A stretch of 64,000 nt of DNA from Breoghania sp037026715 (GCF_037026715.1 NZ_JBANCG010000006.1:310001-374000); one strand, 5' to 3'; counted from the stretch's first letter, positions 6,787 through 15,677 are shown. The notes: a model not told the origin generated them from the letters alone. Translations and numbers: made by a program.

Positions 6787-8225
6787 CAGGATTTGTTCCC
6801 GTCCTCAATCGGCTTGCCGGTGAGATAGGCGGTCACGGACGTGTTCTCGCCGAGATAGGCCGCGGCGGCTGCCTTGACCTGATCGGCCGTGACCCTGGAG
6901 ATCCGCGCGGGCCATTCCTGCACGTCCTTGATGGTGCCGCCCGTGGTCAGCGTGCTTCCGAAAATGCGCGCCAGCATCTGCTGGCTGTCCTGGGCGTAGA
7001 TCGCGTTGGCCAGCACCTTGCGCTTGGCGCGGGCGAGCTCCTCGTCGGTGATGCCGTTCTTGGCGATGTCGGCGATCACCTTGGTCCAGGCCGTCCTGAG
7101 GTCATCAAGGCTCACTCCGTCGCGCGGCACCGCGTAGACGGTGAAGTCGGTGGGGCCGAGCTGGGTACTGGAATAGTAGCTGCCGGCGCTGGTGGCGATC
7201 TCGTCGGTAACGACGAGCTGGCGGTAAAGCCGGCTGGTCGCGCCGCCGCCCAGAACGTCGGCCAGAACGTCGAGCGCCTCGGCCTGGCCGTTCTTCGCGG
7301 TGGTGTCGCTCGGTACGATCCAGACGTCGCGAATGCTCGGCTGCTTCACGCGCACATCGGCAAGCGTCACGATGCGGTGGCCGGGCAGCGGAGGCTCGGC
7401 CGCGCGGATGCGGGCCGGCGGATCGGCCCGGCGCGCGACCTTGCCGTAGGTTTCCTCAGCCAGCGTCTTCACCTCGGCCTCCGTCACGTCGCCGGCGATC
7501 ACCAGCACCGCGTTGTTGGGCGTGTAGAAGCGGTTGTAGAAGTCGATGGCGTCCTTGGCCGACAGCTTCTCCATCTCCGCCCGCCAGCCGATGACGGGAA
7601 TCGCATAGCCGCTGTTGTTGGCGTAGAGCACCGAGTTGACCGTTTCCGAAAGCCGCGAGCCCGGGTCGTTGTCGACGCGCATGGACCGCTCTTCCAGGAT
7701 GACCTTGCGTTCGGGCGCCACCACGTCGTCGGTGAGCACCAGGTTCTCCATCCGGTCCGCCTCAAAGGACATCACCGTCTTCAGGTGTTCCTTGGCCACG
7801 CGCTGGAAATAGGCGGTGTAGTCGGAGGAGGTGAAGGCGTTTTCCTGGCCGCCGAGTTCGGCGACGACGGCGGAGAATTCGCCCTGCGGGTGGGTCTTGG
7901 TGCCCTTGAACATCAGGTGCTCGAGGAAATGGGCGATGCCGGATTTGCCCGGGCTCTCATCGGCCGCACCCACCTTGTACCAGATCATCTGGGTGACGAC
8001 GGGCGCGCGGTGGTCGGGAATGACCACCACCTGTAGGCCGTTGTCGAGGGTGAAGGTGGAAACGTCGGCGCCGATCTTCACATCGGCGAACGTGCTTTCC
8101 TGGGGCGGCGGCGTGGTCTCGGCCCGGCCGGGCCCGGTGGCGGCAAGAACGCCGCCGGCAAGAACGGACACGGAAAGGGCGGCGGAAAACGCCGCCCGCA
8201 TGAACCGGCTTTTCGTTAAAGACAC
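6786..8225 (-). CDS. M16 zinc metallopeptidase, exported, catalytic partner
   Basis: This 479-residue protein starts with a signal peptide (hydrophobic about 11-30, AETTPP after it). It carries the inverted zinc motif HFLEH with His99, Glu102 and His103, and the distal glutamate in VILEERS at about 178-179. The second domain keeps GGGATSRLYRQLV. It is the catalytic member of a pair with the zinc-less gene whose start overlaps its stop. I start at GTG 8223-8225, preceded by AAGGAG. An upstream ATG at 8258 exists but has no such site. The ribosome binding site can pair with a sequence about 20 bases upstream (see findings). The pair lies after lspA and a lipoprotein gene on the same strand, but an interspersed repeat separates them. 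Confidence 0.92.
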   Translation of the reverse strand: MSLTKSRFMRAAFSAALSVSVLAGGVLAATGPGRAETTPPPQESTFADVKIGADVSTFTLDNGLQVVVIPDHRAPVVTQMIWYKVGAADESPGKSGIAHFLEHLMFKGTKTHPQGEFSAVVAELGGQENAFTSSDYTAYFQRVAKEHLKTVMSFEADRMENLVLTDDVVAPERKVILEERSMRVDNDPGSRLSETVNSVLYANNSGYAIPVIGWRAEMEKLSAKDAIDFYNRFYTPNNAVLVIAGDVTEAEVKTLAEETYGKVARRADPPARIRAAEPPLPGHRIVTLADVRVKQPSIRDVWIVPSDTTAKNGQAEALDVLADVLGGGATSRLYRQLVVTDEIATSAGSYYSSTQLGPTDFTVYAVPRDGVSLDDLRTAWTKVIADIAKNGITDEELARAKRKVLANAIYAQDSQQMLARIFGSTLTTGGTIKDVQEWPARISRVTADQVKAAAAAYLGENTSVTAYLTGKPIEDGNKS

Positions 8226-8882
8226 GGATTGAGGCTCCTTCGCTGGTCGCGTGCGCACTCTCGCGAAGGATATAGGCCGTTTGCGGGCGCCGGGGCGAAT
8301 GAATTATCCGTAAGGATGCGTGGGGATCGCTACGGAAGAGTACGGGAAAACCGCAGGATACGCGGCGTTTTCTGGCGGTTTGACGATACTTGTCCGCTCG
8401 GCGCGGGAGGCCTTTTCATCATGGGCGATGAGAAAGATCTTGCATCTTCGGAGCGCTGAAAACGCAGGCTATGCGTGACGGGCGGGCCCTGTGGTGTGCC
8501 GGATCGCGGAGATCGGAACTGCGGCCGATCCTTCGAGACGCCCGCTGGGCGCCTCCTGAGAGGCAGACTCGAAAGTGTTAGTTGGTTCTTCGCCCCGAAT
8601 TCCACGCGCCTTCATGCCCCTCCATCGTCATCACCCGGCGGAGGGGCATAAGGGGGAATGGCGCGAAAACGCTCAACCCGATACCATTTCCGGGCCGGTC
8701 TCTCAGGATGGCGTCGAGTATGGTGATGCCTGCATCGAAAGAACCAGCGACACGTATCGCGTCGTCCTGAGGAGGCCGGACAAGGCCGTCTCGAAGGATC
8801 GGCGACATGCGTCCGTCCAACCCGAAGCTCTCTGGCGCGGTTTCTTATCGATCAGATTGCTTCAATCCGATCGGAATATGCT
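8226..8882. other. Intergenic region with M16 promoter and repeat copy 2
   Basis: No gene is supported here. The part nearest the M16 gene (8226-8520) should contain its promoter and leader, and 8522-8804 is an interspersed inverted repeat. Confidence 0.5.
8522..8804. repeat. Inverted-repeat (MITE-like) element, copy 2
   Basis: The left edge at about 8522-8562 (CCGATCCTTCGAGACG, then GCGCCTCCTGAGAGG) is matched in inverse by the right edge at 8764-8804 (GTCCTGAGGAGGCC, then CGTCTCGAAGGATCGGC). The interior shares GTTAGTTGGTTCTTCGCC, CGCGCCTTCAT and CAACCCGATACCATTT-like sequence with copy 1 at 4116-4412. It also carries a second truncated right edge at about 8692-8716. It lies between two minus-strand genes and would be transcribed if they are cotranscribed. 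Confidence 0.75.
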
Positions 8883-9599
8883 CTAGCGCGTCTTGTCGAG
8901 GACGGGATCGTAATCGTCGATCGCGTCGGTCACGGGCTTCACCTTTTCCTTCTTGATGCTCTCGACATCGGGAAGGGCGGCGGTCGCGGCCGGGGTGGAA
9001 TATTCCACCGGCGGTTCGATCAGGTAGTTGCGCTGCGGCTTGCCGTTTGCATCGAAGAGCTTGGCCGTGTCTTCCGGCTTGACCATCTTCTGGCCCTTCA
9101 TCTCTTCGATCGTCAGGCGGTTTTGGCTTTTCTCCCAGGCGCCATCCTCGCGAATCGAACCCGGGCCATCCTTAAGCCGGTCATTGCCGGCGCCAAGAGT
9201 GCCCTTCTTGATCTCCTCGATGCCGAGGCGATGGTCCGTCTTCTCGATATTGATGTTGCCTGCCGCATCGCGACGGTCGTTCGCCCGCTGGATGGCGGCA
9301 AGCTCCGCATCCTTGTCGCGCGGCCAGTCGGCCGGCGCGGTGGAGGCCGTCTCCGGAGCGGGCAGATCCTTGTCGTCGCTCGGCATGGCGAGCGGCGCGC
9401 GTGGCTGATATTCGATCGGCTTCTCGTTCGGATCGACGGCGCCGATGGACTTCATCAGCCCCTTCACCAGAGCCACGTCGGGCGCATCGCCGTCGGAACC
9501 GTACATGCCGTCGGAATTGGACATGCAGCCGGCAAGGCCGAGGCCCACGGTGGCCACCACGGCGAGACGGACGATCGAACGCTGTCGGGTACTCGGCAC
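8883..9599 (-). CDS. Lipoprotein of unknown function
   Basis: This 238-residue protein has a short signal peptide ending in the lipobox LAGC (Cys25), so it should be lipid-anchored. The remainder is hydrophilic and low in predicted structure. It contains two related segments, LGIEEIKKGTLGAG and LTIEEMKGQKMV, about 40 residues apart, which look like a weak internal repeat. I do not recognise a family. I start at GTG 9597-9599, which has TGAGGA eight bases upstream and places the signal peptide at the N-terminus. The longer frame begins 30 residues earlier without these features. It directly follows lspA, the peptidase that would mature it, about 97 bases apart. A role in the envelope is inference. 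Confidence 0.8.
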   Translation of the reverse strand: MPSTRQRSIVRLAVVATVGLGLAGCMSNSDGMYGSDGDAPDVALVKGLMKSIGAVDPNEKPIEYQPRAPLAMPSDDKDLPAPETASTAPADWPRDKDAELAAIQRANDRRDAAGNINIEKTDHRLGIEEIKKGTLGAGNDRLKDGPGSIREDGAWEKSQNRLTIEEMKGQKMVKPEDTAKLFDANGKPQRNYLIEPPVEYSTPAATAALPDVESIKKEKVKPVTDAIDDYDPVLDKTR

Positions 9600-9695
9600 G
9601 GCTGTTGTCCTCAGATTCTCTGCTGGCCTGCTCGGCATGGATCTCATCCGCAGATGAAATTCCTCTCTGCCCGTGCGGTTAGCCAGCAATAACGC

Positions 9696-10199
9696 CTATT
9701 TTGCGGCGCTTCCGCCACGATCGGTCGCCCAGTCATACAGAAGGCCGATCACGCCCGCAACGATCCAGACGTCCGCCACGTTGAACACATACCACGAAAA
9801 CGAACCCACGTGGAAATGCACGAAATCGACCACGGCGCCAAAGACCAGCCGGTCGATACCGTTGCCGATGGCACCCGCCAGGATCAGGCCGAGCGCGAGA
9901 CCGGTGACGAAGCGGCGGGCGTTGGCGGCCCAGATCCAGATCGCCACCCCGGCAACGAGCGTGAAACCCGCCAGCAGCCAGCGCCCGATGTCGCCGTCCT
10001 GCTGGAAGAGGCCGTAGGAAATGCCGCGGTTCCAGACCAGCACGATGTCGAGAAAGGACGTCAGCGCGACGGGGCCCGCCGCGCCGAGATCAAAACCATA
10101 GAGCAGCCAGAGCTTCGTCGCCTGGTCGAGCATGAGCCCGACGATGGCGATGAGCGCGACCATGCCGCTGTGGCGTCCCCAGGGGGTCATCGCGCTCAT
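9696..10199 (-). CDS. lspA: Lipoprotein signal peptidase (signal peptidase II)
   Basis: LspA cleaves the signal peptide from prolipoproteins at the membrane after lipidation. The 167-residue length and four hydrophobic helices fit the family. Conserved blocks are LDQATK (24-29), VWNRGISYG (55-63), GNGIDRL...GAVVDF with catalytic Asp125, and FNVADVWI with catalytic Asp143. It lies 12 bases after ileS on the same strand, the usual ileS-lspA order, and upstream of a lipoprotein gene. The second Met (MTPW) could also serve as start. Confidence 0.96.
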   Translation of the reverse strand: MSAMTPWGRHSGMVALIAIVGLMLDQATKLWLLYGFDLGAAGPVALTSFLDIVLVWNRGISYGLFQQDGDIGRWLLAGFTLVAGVAIWIWAANARRFVTGLALGLILAGAIGNGIDRLVFGAVVDFVHFHVGSFSWYVFNVADVWIVAGVIGLLYDWATDRGGSAAK

Positions 10200-10211
10200 C
10201 CCTTTGTTCGC

Positions 10212-13202
10212 TCAGGCCGTCGTCGATGCGAGGGCATCGAATTCGCGCAGCGCCTGGGCATCGCGCGGGGTCACGTCCGGATAGTCGGGGTCGGAGCCGA
10301 CCTGCGGAAGCACTTTCCACGAGCGGGCGCACTTCGTGCCTTGCGCCAGCCCCGGCACCACGCCGACGCCGGGAACGTCATCGAGCGTGAAGGCGCCCGC
10401 CGGCGCATCGCCCGCCACGGTGGTCAGCTGGCTGGTGATGCAGATGTCTTCCATGTCGCGACCTTCCAGCGAGGCCAGCAACTCCGGATCGGCGATGTAG
10501 ACGGTCGGATGCGCCTCCAGCGAAGAGCCGATACGCTTTTCCGCGCGCTCCAGCTCCAGCGCGCCGGTCACGACCCGGCGCACGTCGCGGATCTTCTCCC
10601 AGCGTGCGGCCAGATCCCCGTCACGCCATTCGGCCGGGAAGCTCGGGAACTGCCTCATGTGCACGGAGCCTGCCTCCTCGCCATGGCGCGACATCCAGCT
10701 TTCCTCCATCGTGAAGGGCAGGATGGGGGCGAGCCAGGTCACGACCGCGTCGAACAGCTTCTCGATCACCCACAGCGCCGCCTTGCGCCGCGTGGAGGAA
10801 ATCGGATCGCAGTAGAGCGTGTCCTTGCGGATGTCGAAATAGAAGGCCGACAGGTCCACGGTCATGAAGTTGAAGACCTGCGAGAAGACGCGCTTGAAGT
10901 CGAAGGCGTCGTAGGCGGCGCGCACCACACCGTCGAGCTCGACGAGCCGGTTCAGCATCAGCCGCTCCAACTCCGGCATGTCCTTGTAGGCCACGTCTTC
11001 GCCGGTGGCATGTGCCAGAGAGCCCAGCATCCAGCGGATGGTGTTGCGCATCTTGCGATACGCGTCCGCGTTGGTCTTGAGGATTTCCGCGCCAATGCGC
11101 TGGTCGTCGGTATAGTCGCCCGCCGCCACCCACAGCCGCAGGATATCGGCGCCGTACTGCTTGATGACGTCCTGCGGGAAGGTCTGATTGCCGAGCGACT
11201 TCGACATCTTGCGCCCGTCCTCGGCCATGGTGAAGCCGTGGGTGACGACCGCATCGTAGGGAGCCCGGCCGCGCGTGCCGCAGCTTTCCAGCAGCGAGGA
11301 ATGGAACCAGCCGCGATGCTGGTCGGAGCCTTCCAGATAGAGGACATAGTCCTCGCCGCCGTCGACCGTGCGCTTGGGGCTCAGGTCGGGGCGCTTTTCC
11401 AGACAGAAGGCATGGGTGGAGCCTGAGTCGAACCACACGTCGAGAATGTCGGTGACCTGGGTCCAGTTCTCCATATCTTCGACCAGACCGCCGAGGAACC
11501 GCTCTTTGGCGCCTTCCTTGTACCAGGCATCCGCGCCTTCGGCCGTGAAGGCGTCGGCGATGCGGGCGATGAGGTCGTCGGACTTGTCGAAATCGGGGCC
11601 CGGCGCTACCCGTCCGTCCTCATGACGGAATACGGTGATGGGCACGCCCCATGCGCGCTGGCGCGACAGCACCCAGTCCGGCCGGTGCTCGATCATCGAG
11701 CGAAGGCGGTTCTGGCCCGACGCGGGCACGAAACGGGTTCCGTCGATGGCGTTCAGCGCACGTGCGCGCAAGGTGGAGCCGTCGGACAGCTCCTTGTCCA
11801 TGTAGACGAACCACTGCGGCGTGTTGCGGAAGATGATCGGCTTCTTGGAGCGCCAGGAATGCGGATACTGGTGCTTCAGGCGACCGCGCGCGAAAAGTGC
11901 GTCCGCCGCGATCAGCGCCGCGATCACGCGCTTGTTGGCGTCGCCCTTCTCGCCCTTTGCGGTGATGACCTGGGCCGGGCCGCCTTCCGAATCCGGTCCG
12001 AAGCCCGGCGCGTCGGCCGTGTAGTAACCGGCGTCGTCCACCGTGAAGGGGATGTTGGAGGAGATGCCGCGCGCCTCGATCTCGGCACGCTTTGCCATCC
12101 AGATCTCGAAGTCGTCCGCGCCGTGGCTGGGTGCCGTGTGCACGAAGCCCGTGCCCGCATCGTCGGTGACATGGTCGCCATCGAGAAGGGGAACGTCGAA
12201 ATCGTAGCCGAGTTCGCGGAGCGGATGGGCGAGCGTCAGGGCGGCGAGTTCGTCGGCGGTAACGTCGCGCAGGCGCTTGAAGGTCACCTTGGCCTTGGCG
12301 GCGCATTCGGCGGCAAGCGTATCGGCGAAGATCAGCTTCTCGCCGGGTTGCGGGCCGAAATCGTTCTCGGCCGTCGTCACCTCGTAAAGGCCATAGGAAA
12401 TGTGCGAGGAGAAGCAGACAGCACGGTTGCCCGGCATCGTCCACGGTGTCGTCGTCCAGATGACGACGGCGGCATCGAGCAGTTCCTCAGCGGCGGCCTC
12501 GTTCGTGCCGCCGGCTTCCGTCACCGGGAACTTCACCCAGATCGTGTCGGACTCGTAATCATAGTATTCGATCTCGGCTTCCGCGAGCGCGGTCTTTTCG
12601 ACCACCGACCACATGATCGGCTTGGAGCCGCGATAGAGCTGGCCGGTGCGCGCGAACTTCATCAGCTCCGAGGCGATGACGGCCTCGGATTCGTAGCGCA
12701 TCGTCAGGTACGGATTGTCCCAGTCGCCCTCGATGCCGAGGCGCTTGAACTCCTCGCGCTGCACGCCGATCCAGTGTTCCGCATAGGCGCGGCATTCCTG
12801 ACGGAAGGCGACCATCGCGTCCGGGTCGGTGAGATCGGGCTTCGGCTTGCCCTTGGAGCGGTAGTTCTCCTCCTCGACCTTCCATTCGATCGGCAGGCCG
12901 TGGCAGTCCCAGCCGGGCACGTAGTTGCTGTCCCACCCCGTCATCTGCATGGAGCGGGTGATGATGTCCTTCAGCGTCTTGTTCAGTGCGGTGCCGATAT
13001 GGACATTGCCGTTGGCATAGGGAGGGCCGTCGTGCAGCAGGAACTTCTTCTTGCCGTGCGCGTCGTCGCGCAGACGCTTGTAGAGATCCATCGCCTTCCA
13101 GCGTGCGAGGATTTCAGGCTCCTTCTTGGGGAGCCCGGCGCGCATGGGAAAATCGGTCTGGGGCAGGAAGAGGGTTTTCGAATAGTCGCGTGTTTCGGTC
13201 AT
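10212..13202 (-). CDS. ileS: Isoleucyl-tRNA synthetase
   Basis: IleS charges tRNA-Ile in the cytoplasm. The 996-residue class I enzyme has the HIGH-type motif GNVHIGTALNK near residue 68 and the KMSKS motif EDGRKMSKSLGN near 664, with the editing domain between. The E. coli enzyme ends with a zinc-binding CxxC pair. Here that segment reads KCARSWK and the second cysteine pair is absent, which I believe is usual for alphaproteobacterial IleS. I start at ATG 13200-13202 (MTETRDYS), where family similarity begins. The frame stays open 68 codons further but that stretch is low in complexity. It probably forms an operon with lspA. Confidence 0.97.
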   Translation of the reverse strand: MTETRDYSKTLFLPQTDFPMRAGLPKKEPEILARWKAMDLYKRLRDDAHGKKKFLLHDGPPYANGNVHIGTALNKTLKDIITRSMQMTGWDSNYVPGWDCHGLPIEWKVEEENYRSKGKPKPDLTDPDAMVAFRQECRAYAEHWIGVQREEFKRLGIEGDWDNPYLTMRYESEAVIASELMKFARTGQLYRGSKPIMWSVVEKTALAEAEIEYYDYESDTIWVKFPVTEAGGTNEAAAEELLDAAVVIWTTTPWTMPGNRAVCFSSHISYGLYEVTTAENDFGPQPGEKLIFADTLAAECAAKAKVTFKRLRDVTADELAALTLAHPLRELGYDFDVPLLDGDHVTDDAGTGFVHTAPSHGADDFEIWMAKRAEIEARGISSNIPFTVDDAGYYTADAPGFGPDSEGGPAQVITAKGEKGDANKRVIAALIAADALFARGRLKHQYPHSWRSKKPIIFRNTPQWFVYMDKELSDGSTLRARALNAIDGTRFVPASGQNRLRSMIEHRPDWVLSRQRAWGVPITVFRHEDGRVAPGPDFDKSDDLIARIADAFTAEGADAWYKEGAKERFLGGLVEDMENWTQVTDILDVWFDSGSTHAFCLEKRPDLSPKRTVDGGEDYVLYLEGSDQHRGWFHSSLLESCGTRGRAPYDAVVTHGFTMAEDGRKMSKSLGNQTFPQDVIKQYGADILRLWVAAGDYTDDQRIGAEILKTNADAYRKMRNTIRWMLGSLAHATGEDVAYKDMPELERLMLNRLVELDGVVRAAYDAFDFKRVFSQVFNFMTVDLSAFYFDIRKDTLYCDPISSTRRKAALWVIEKLFDAVVTWLAPILPFTMEESWMSRHGEEAGSVHMRQFPSFPAEWRDGDLAARWEKIRDVRRVVTGALELERAEKRIGSSLEAHPTVYIADPELLASLEGRDMEDICITSQLTTVAGDAPAGAFTLDDVPGVGVVPGLAQGTKCARSWKVLPQVGSDPDYPDVTPRDAQALREFDALASTTA

Positions 13203-13624
13203 CGATCGGTCTGCTGGTCCTGGAGCCGAAGCGCGGGCGGCGGCGTGATCACGCGGGGCCTCGCGTCGGCGCGAACGCGAAAGGAAAGAGTGGAGCGGCC
13301 GGCTGTCATGCAGGCACCTTCGTCCCGGTCCCTCAGGCTCGGCGGCATGCCGCCTCAGCCGAAGGCCGGGCCGGTAATTCGTATGTGGTGCGGAGCCGGC
13401 GAACACCGCCGAGGGGAAAACGAGCGCATCATGCCGGTTCTGATATCAGCGAAAGGCCGTCGAATAAAGTGTTTATGGCGCACGCCCCGATGACCGTGTC
13501 GCCGCGTCCCGGCCAACCGGACGCCATCGCCACAAGTCTCCTGGATGTGATCTGGACAACAGTATTCATTTTGCGAAAATTATAGAAACGCTCCATCAGA
13601 TGAATTTCATGATGGAAAACTTAA
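13203..13624. other. Intergenic region between ileS and a secreted-protein gene
   Basis: This region carries the ileS leader and the promoters of two divergent genes. A near-perfect palindrome at 13336-13360 (core GGCGGCATGCCGCC) lies about 135 bases upstream of the ileS start and would fold in its leader RNA. From about 13555 on, the sequence turns AT-rich towards the plus-strand gene. No gene is supported here. Confidence 0.5.
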
Positions 13625-14239
13625 ATGAAAACGAAATTGTTTCTCGTTGGAGCGGCGTTTGTCGTTGGATTTATGTCAACGCAAGTGTATGCGAAACCCG
13701 AGGGAAAGCCCCAATCCTTGAATATCGAAAAGCATCAACTGCCGTTTCCGATCAAGGTGAAGGTGCAGGGCGACAAATACGTGTCGCCGGGCAACTCCTA
13801 TACGTTCGTCGTCAGAACGGAAGGTGCTTGCAAGAAGGGCAACCGAATTACCGATGTCCGGGCGATGGTCGGCGTGCCGAGCGGGCCGCTGATGGAGCAC
13901 GCAAGCTATGAAGGGCGGCCGGAGATCTTTTCCTTCAACGGCAAGGATCAGCGCACGTTCAAGCGCATCGCCTCCAAGCAGGTGCCTATGTCGGCGGTCT
14001 ATCTGGCCGGCCTCAAGAGCCCGCAGGCCTATTGCGAGCACCAGCGTGCGAAACTGAAGGCGGATGGCTGGTCCAACGCGGCCATTCTCGATCGCGAATG
14101 GACCTATAAGGTCGTCAACAAGGTCTCCGTCGTGATGGGATGCCGGCGCAAGGCAAACAAGCATCCCAAGCCCTGGGAGATCGGCCGCCGGCTCGCAAAG
14201 GCCTCTGTGCCGGTGGAGGTCACGTGCATGGCGCGGTGA
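13625..14239 (+). CDS. Secreted protein of unknown function
   Basis: This 204-residue protein has a clear signal peptide (MKTKLFLVGAAFVVGF, cleavage near VYA at 21-23). The mature protein is basic and has four cysteines (69, 137, 173, 201), suggesting two disulfides in the periplasm or outside the cell. I do not recognise the family. The start has GGA eight to ten bases upstream and fits the signal peptide exactly. Its first codons and upstream region are noticeably AT-rich against the surroundings, while the body matches the local composition. It stands alone between divergent ileS and a GT87-like gene. Confidence 0.75.
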   Translation: MKTKLFLVGAAFVVGFMSTQVYAKPEGKPQSLNIEKHQLPFPIKVKVQGDKYVSPGNSYTFVVRTEGACKKGNRITDVRAMVGVPSGPLMEHASYEGRPEIFSFNGKDQRTFKRIASKQVPMSAVYLAGLKSPQAYCEHQRAKLKADGWSNAAILDREWTYKVVNKVSVVMGCRRKANKHPKPWEIGRRLAKASVPVEVTCMAR

Positions 14240-14462
14240 GGTCGGCCCTGTAGCGATCTTGCTGGTGCCTGATCTTGCAGATGTCTTTCGAGCATTTCTT
14301 CCAGAAGGGCGCGGTGACGGATTTCGCCGCGCCCGGGACTGGGAAAGCCGAAATCTCTTCCGGGCAAGGTTTTCTTGAAATTATCGACATACGTTGTTGT
14401 GCCGATCCCGAGGCCGTCAGGAGCGTGACGCGAGAGGCGGGAACGTGACGCAAGGGGCGGGA

Positions 14463-15677
14463 ATGTCGGGTATCATGACGAAAATGCGCGAGGGTACGTG
14501 GATCCGGCCCGATCTCGTAAGCTTCGCGGTAAAGCTCGCGCTCGCCGCCTACGTGCTGGCCTTCATCGCGGTGATCCTTGTTCCCAATGCCTATCACGCC
14601 CCGACCGGGACCGTGCTGCTCACCGATTTCCTGAGTTTCTGGGCCGCAGCGCGTGAAGCGCTCGCCGGCATGCCGGCGGCCCCCTATGACACGGCGGCCT
14701 TCCAAGCCTATCAGACAAGCCTCAGCGGCGATCCGGCGACATTTTTCTCCTTCCTCTATCCGCCCACCTTTCTGCTTCTGGTGCTGCCGTTCGGAACGAC
14801 GGGATTCGTGCCGGCCTTCGTCGGCTTTTCCCTCGCGGGCCTCGCGCTGTTTCTGCCGGCCATGCGCGTGATCATCGGAACCTGGCGTCACGCCGTCGCG
14901 ATGCTGGCGGCACCGATGGTGATCAACACGCTGCTCCACGGCCAGAACGCGCTTATCTCTGCCGGCCTTCTCGGCCTCGCGCTGTCGGCCATGGAACGGC
15001 GGCGTCATTTTCTCGCCGGCCTTCTTATCGGGCTGCTGACCTACAAGCCGCAGCTCGGCCTGCTGATTCCCGTCGCCCTGCTCGCGGCCGGGGACTGGCG
15101 CGCGATCTTCGGTGCCGCAGTCAGCGCGATCCTCTTCGCACTGGCAAGCTGGGCGGCCTTCGGCATCGAGCCATGGTTCGCCTTTCTCGCGCAGGCTCAC
15201 CTTGGAACCGAAATCCTCGAAAACGGCTGGGTCGAATGGGGAAAGATGGTGTCGGTCTATGGCGCCGCCCGGGTGCTCGGGTTTTCCAGCCCGGAGGCCT
15301 GGGTCTGTCAGGGCGCGGCATCCGTTGCCGCGGTCGTTGCGGTGGCGGTGGTGTGGCGGCACGTCCGCGATTTCACCGCCCGCGCCTGCGTGCTGATCGC
15401 CGCGGGCCTGCTGGCGACGCCGTTCGCGCTCACCTACGATCTGACGGTGCTGCTGGTGCCGGTCGCCTTCCTCGTCCGCGACGGATTGCGGCGGGGCTTC
15501 CTGCCCTGGGAGGTGACGGGCCTTGCGCTGGTTGTCATCCTCGGCGCCGCGACGGGCGGCATCGGCCTCTATCTCGGCCTGCCCGTCGCCCCGCTCCTCG
15601 TCGCGATTGTGCTGGCGCTCGGCCTTGCACGGGCGAAGGCAGCGGGCGCAGATCAGCCCGCCAGCGGAATGTCGTAG
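14463..15677 (+). CDS. GT87 (DUF2029)-like polytopic membrane glycosyltransferase
   Basis: This 404-residue protein has about ten hydrophobic helices and the layout of the DUF2029/GT87 family, which contains polyprenyl-phosphate-dependent mannosyltransferases. Typical family features are an acidic first periplasmic loop (LLTDFLSFWAAAREAL), FFSFLYPPTFLLLVLPF, a polar HGQNALISAGLL and TYKPQLGLLIP. The acceptor and sugar cannot be read from sequence. I start at ATG 14463, preceded by AAGGGG. A GTG at 14445 and a TTG at 14394 are alternatives. Its 3' end overlaps the convergent ribF gene by 25 bases. It stands alone, so its pathway is unknown. Confidence 0.8.
   Translation: MSGIMTKMREGTWIRPDLVSFAVKLALAAYVLAFIAVILVPNAYHAPTGTVLLTDFLSFWAAAREALAGMPAAPYDTAAFQAYQTSLSGDPATFFSFLYPPTFLLLVLPFGTTGFVPAFVGFSLAGLALFLPAMRVIIGTWRHAVAMLAAPMVINTLLHGQNALISAGLLGLALSAMERRRHFLAGLLIGLLTYKPQLGLLIPVALLAAGDWRAIFGAAVSAILFALASWAAFGIEPWFAFLAQAHLGTEILENGWVEWGKMVSVYGAARVLGFSSPEAWVCQGAASVAAVVAVAVVWRHVRDFTARACVLIAAGLLATPFALTYDLTVLLVPVAFLVRDGLRRGFLPWEVTGLALVVILGAATGGIGLYLGLPVAPLLVAIVLALGLARAKAAGADQPASGMS

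Noticed and set aside
11622..13493. 623-residue open frame antisense to ileS
   Set aside because: It is a shadow of ileS with no motif and no ribosome binding site.
14220..15362. 380-residue open frame antisense to the GT87-like gene
   Set aside because: The plus-strand frame encodes a clear polytopic membrane protein, and the antisense frame is low-complexity and charged.
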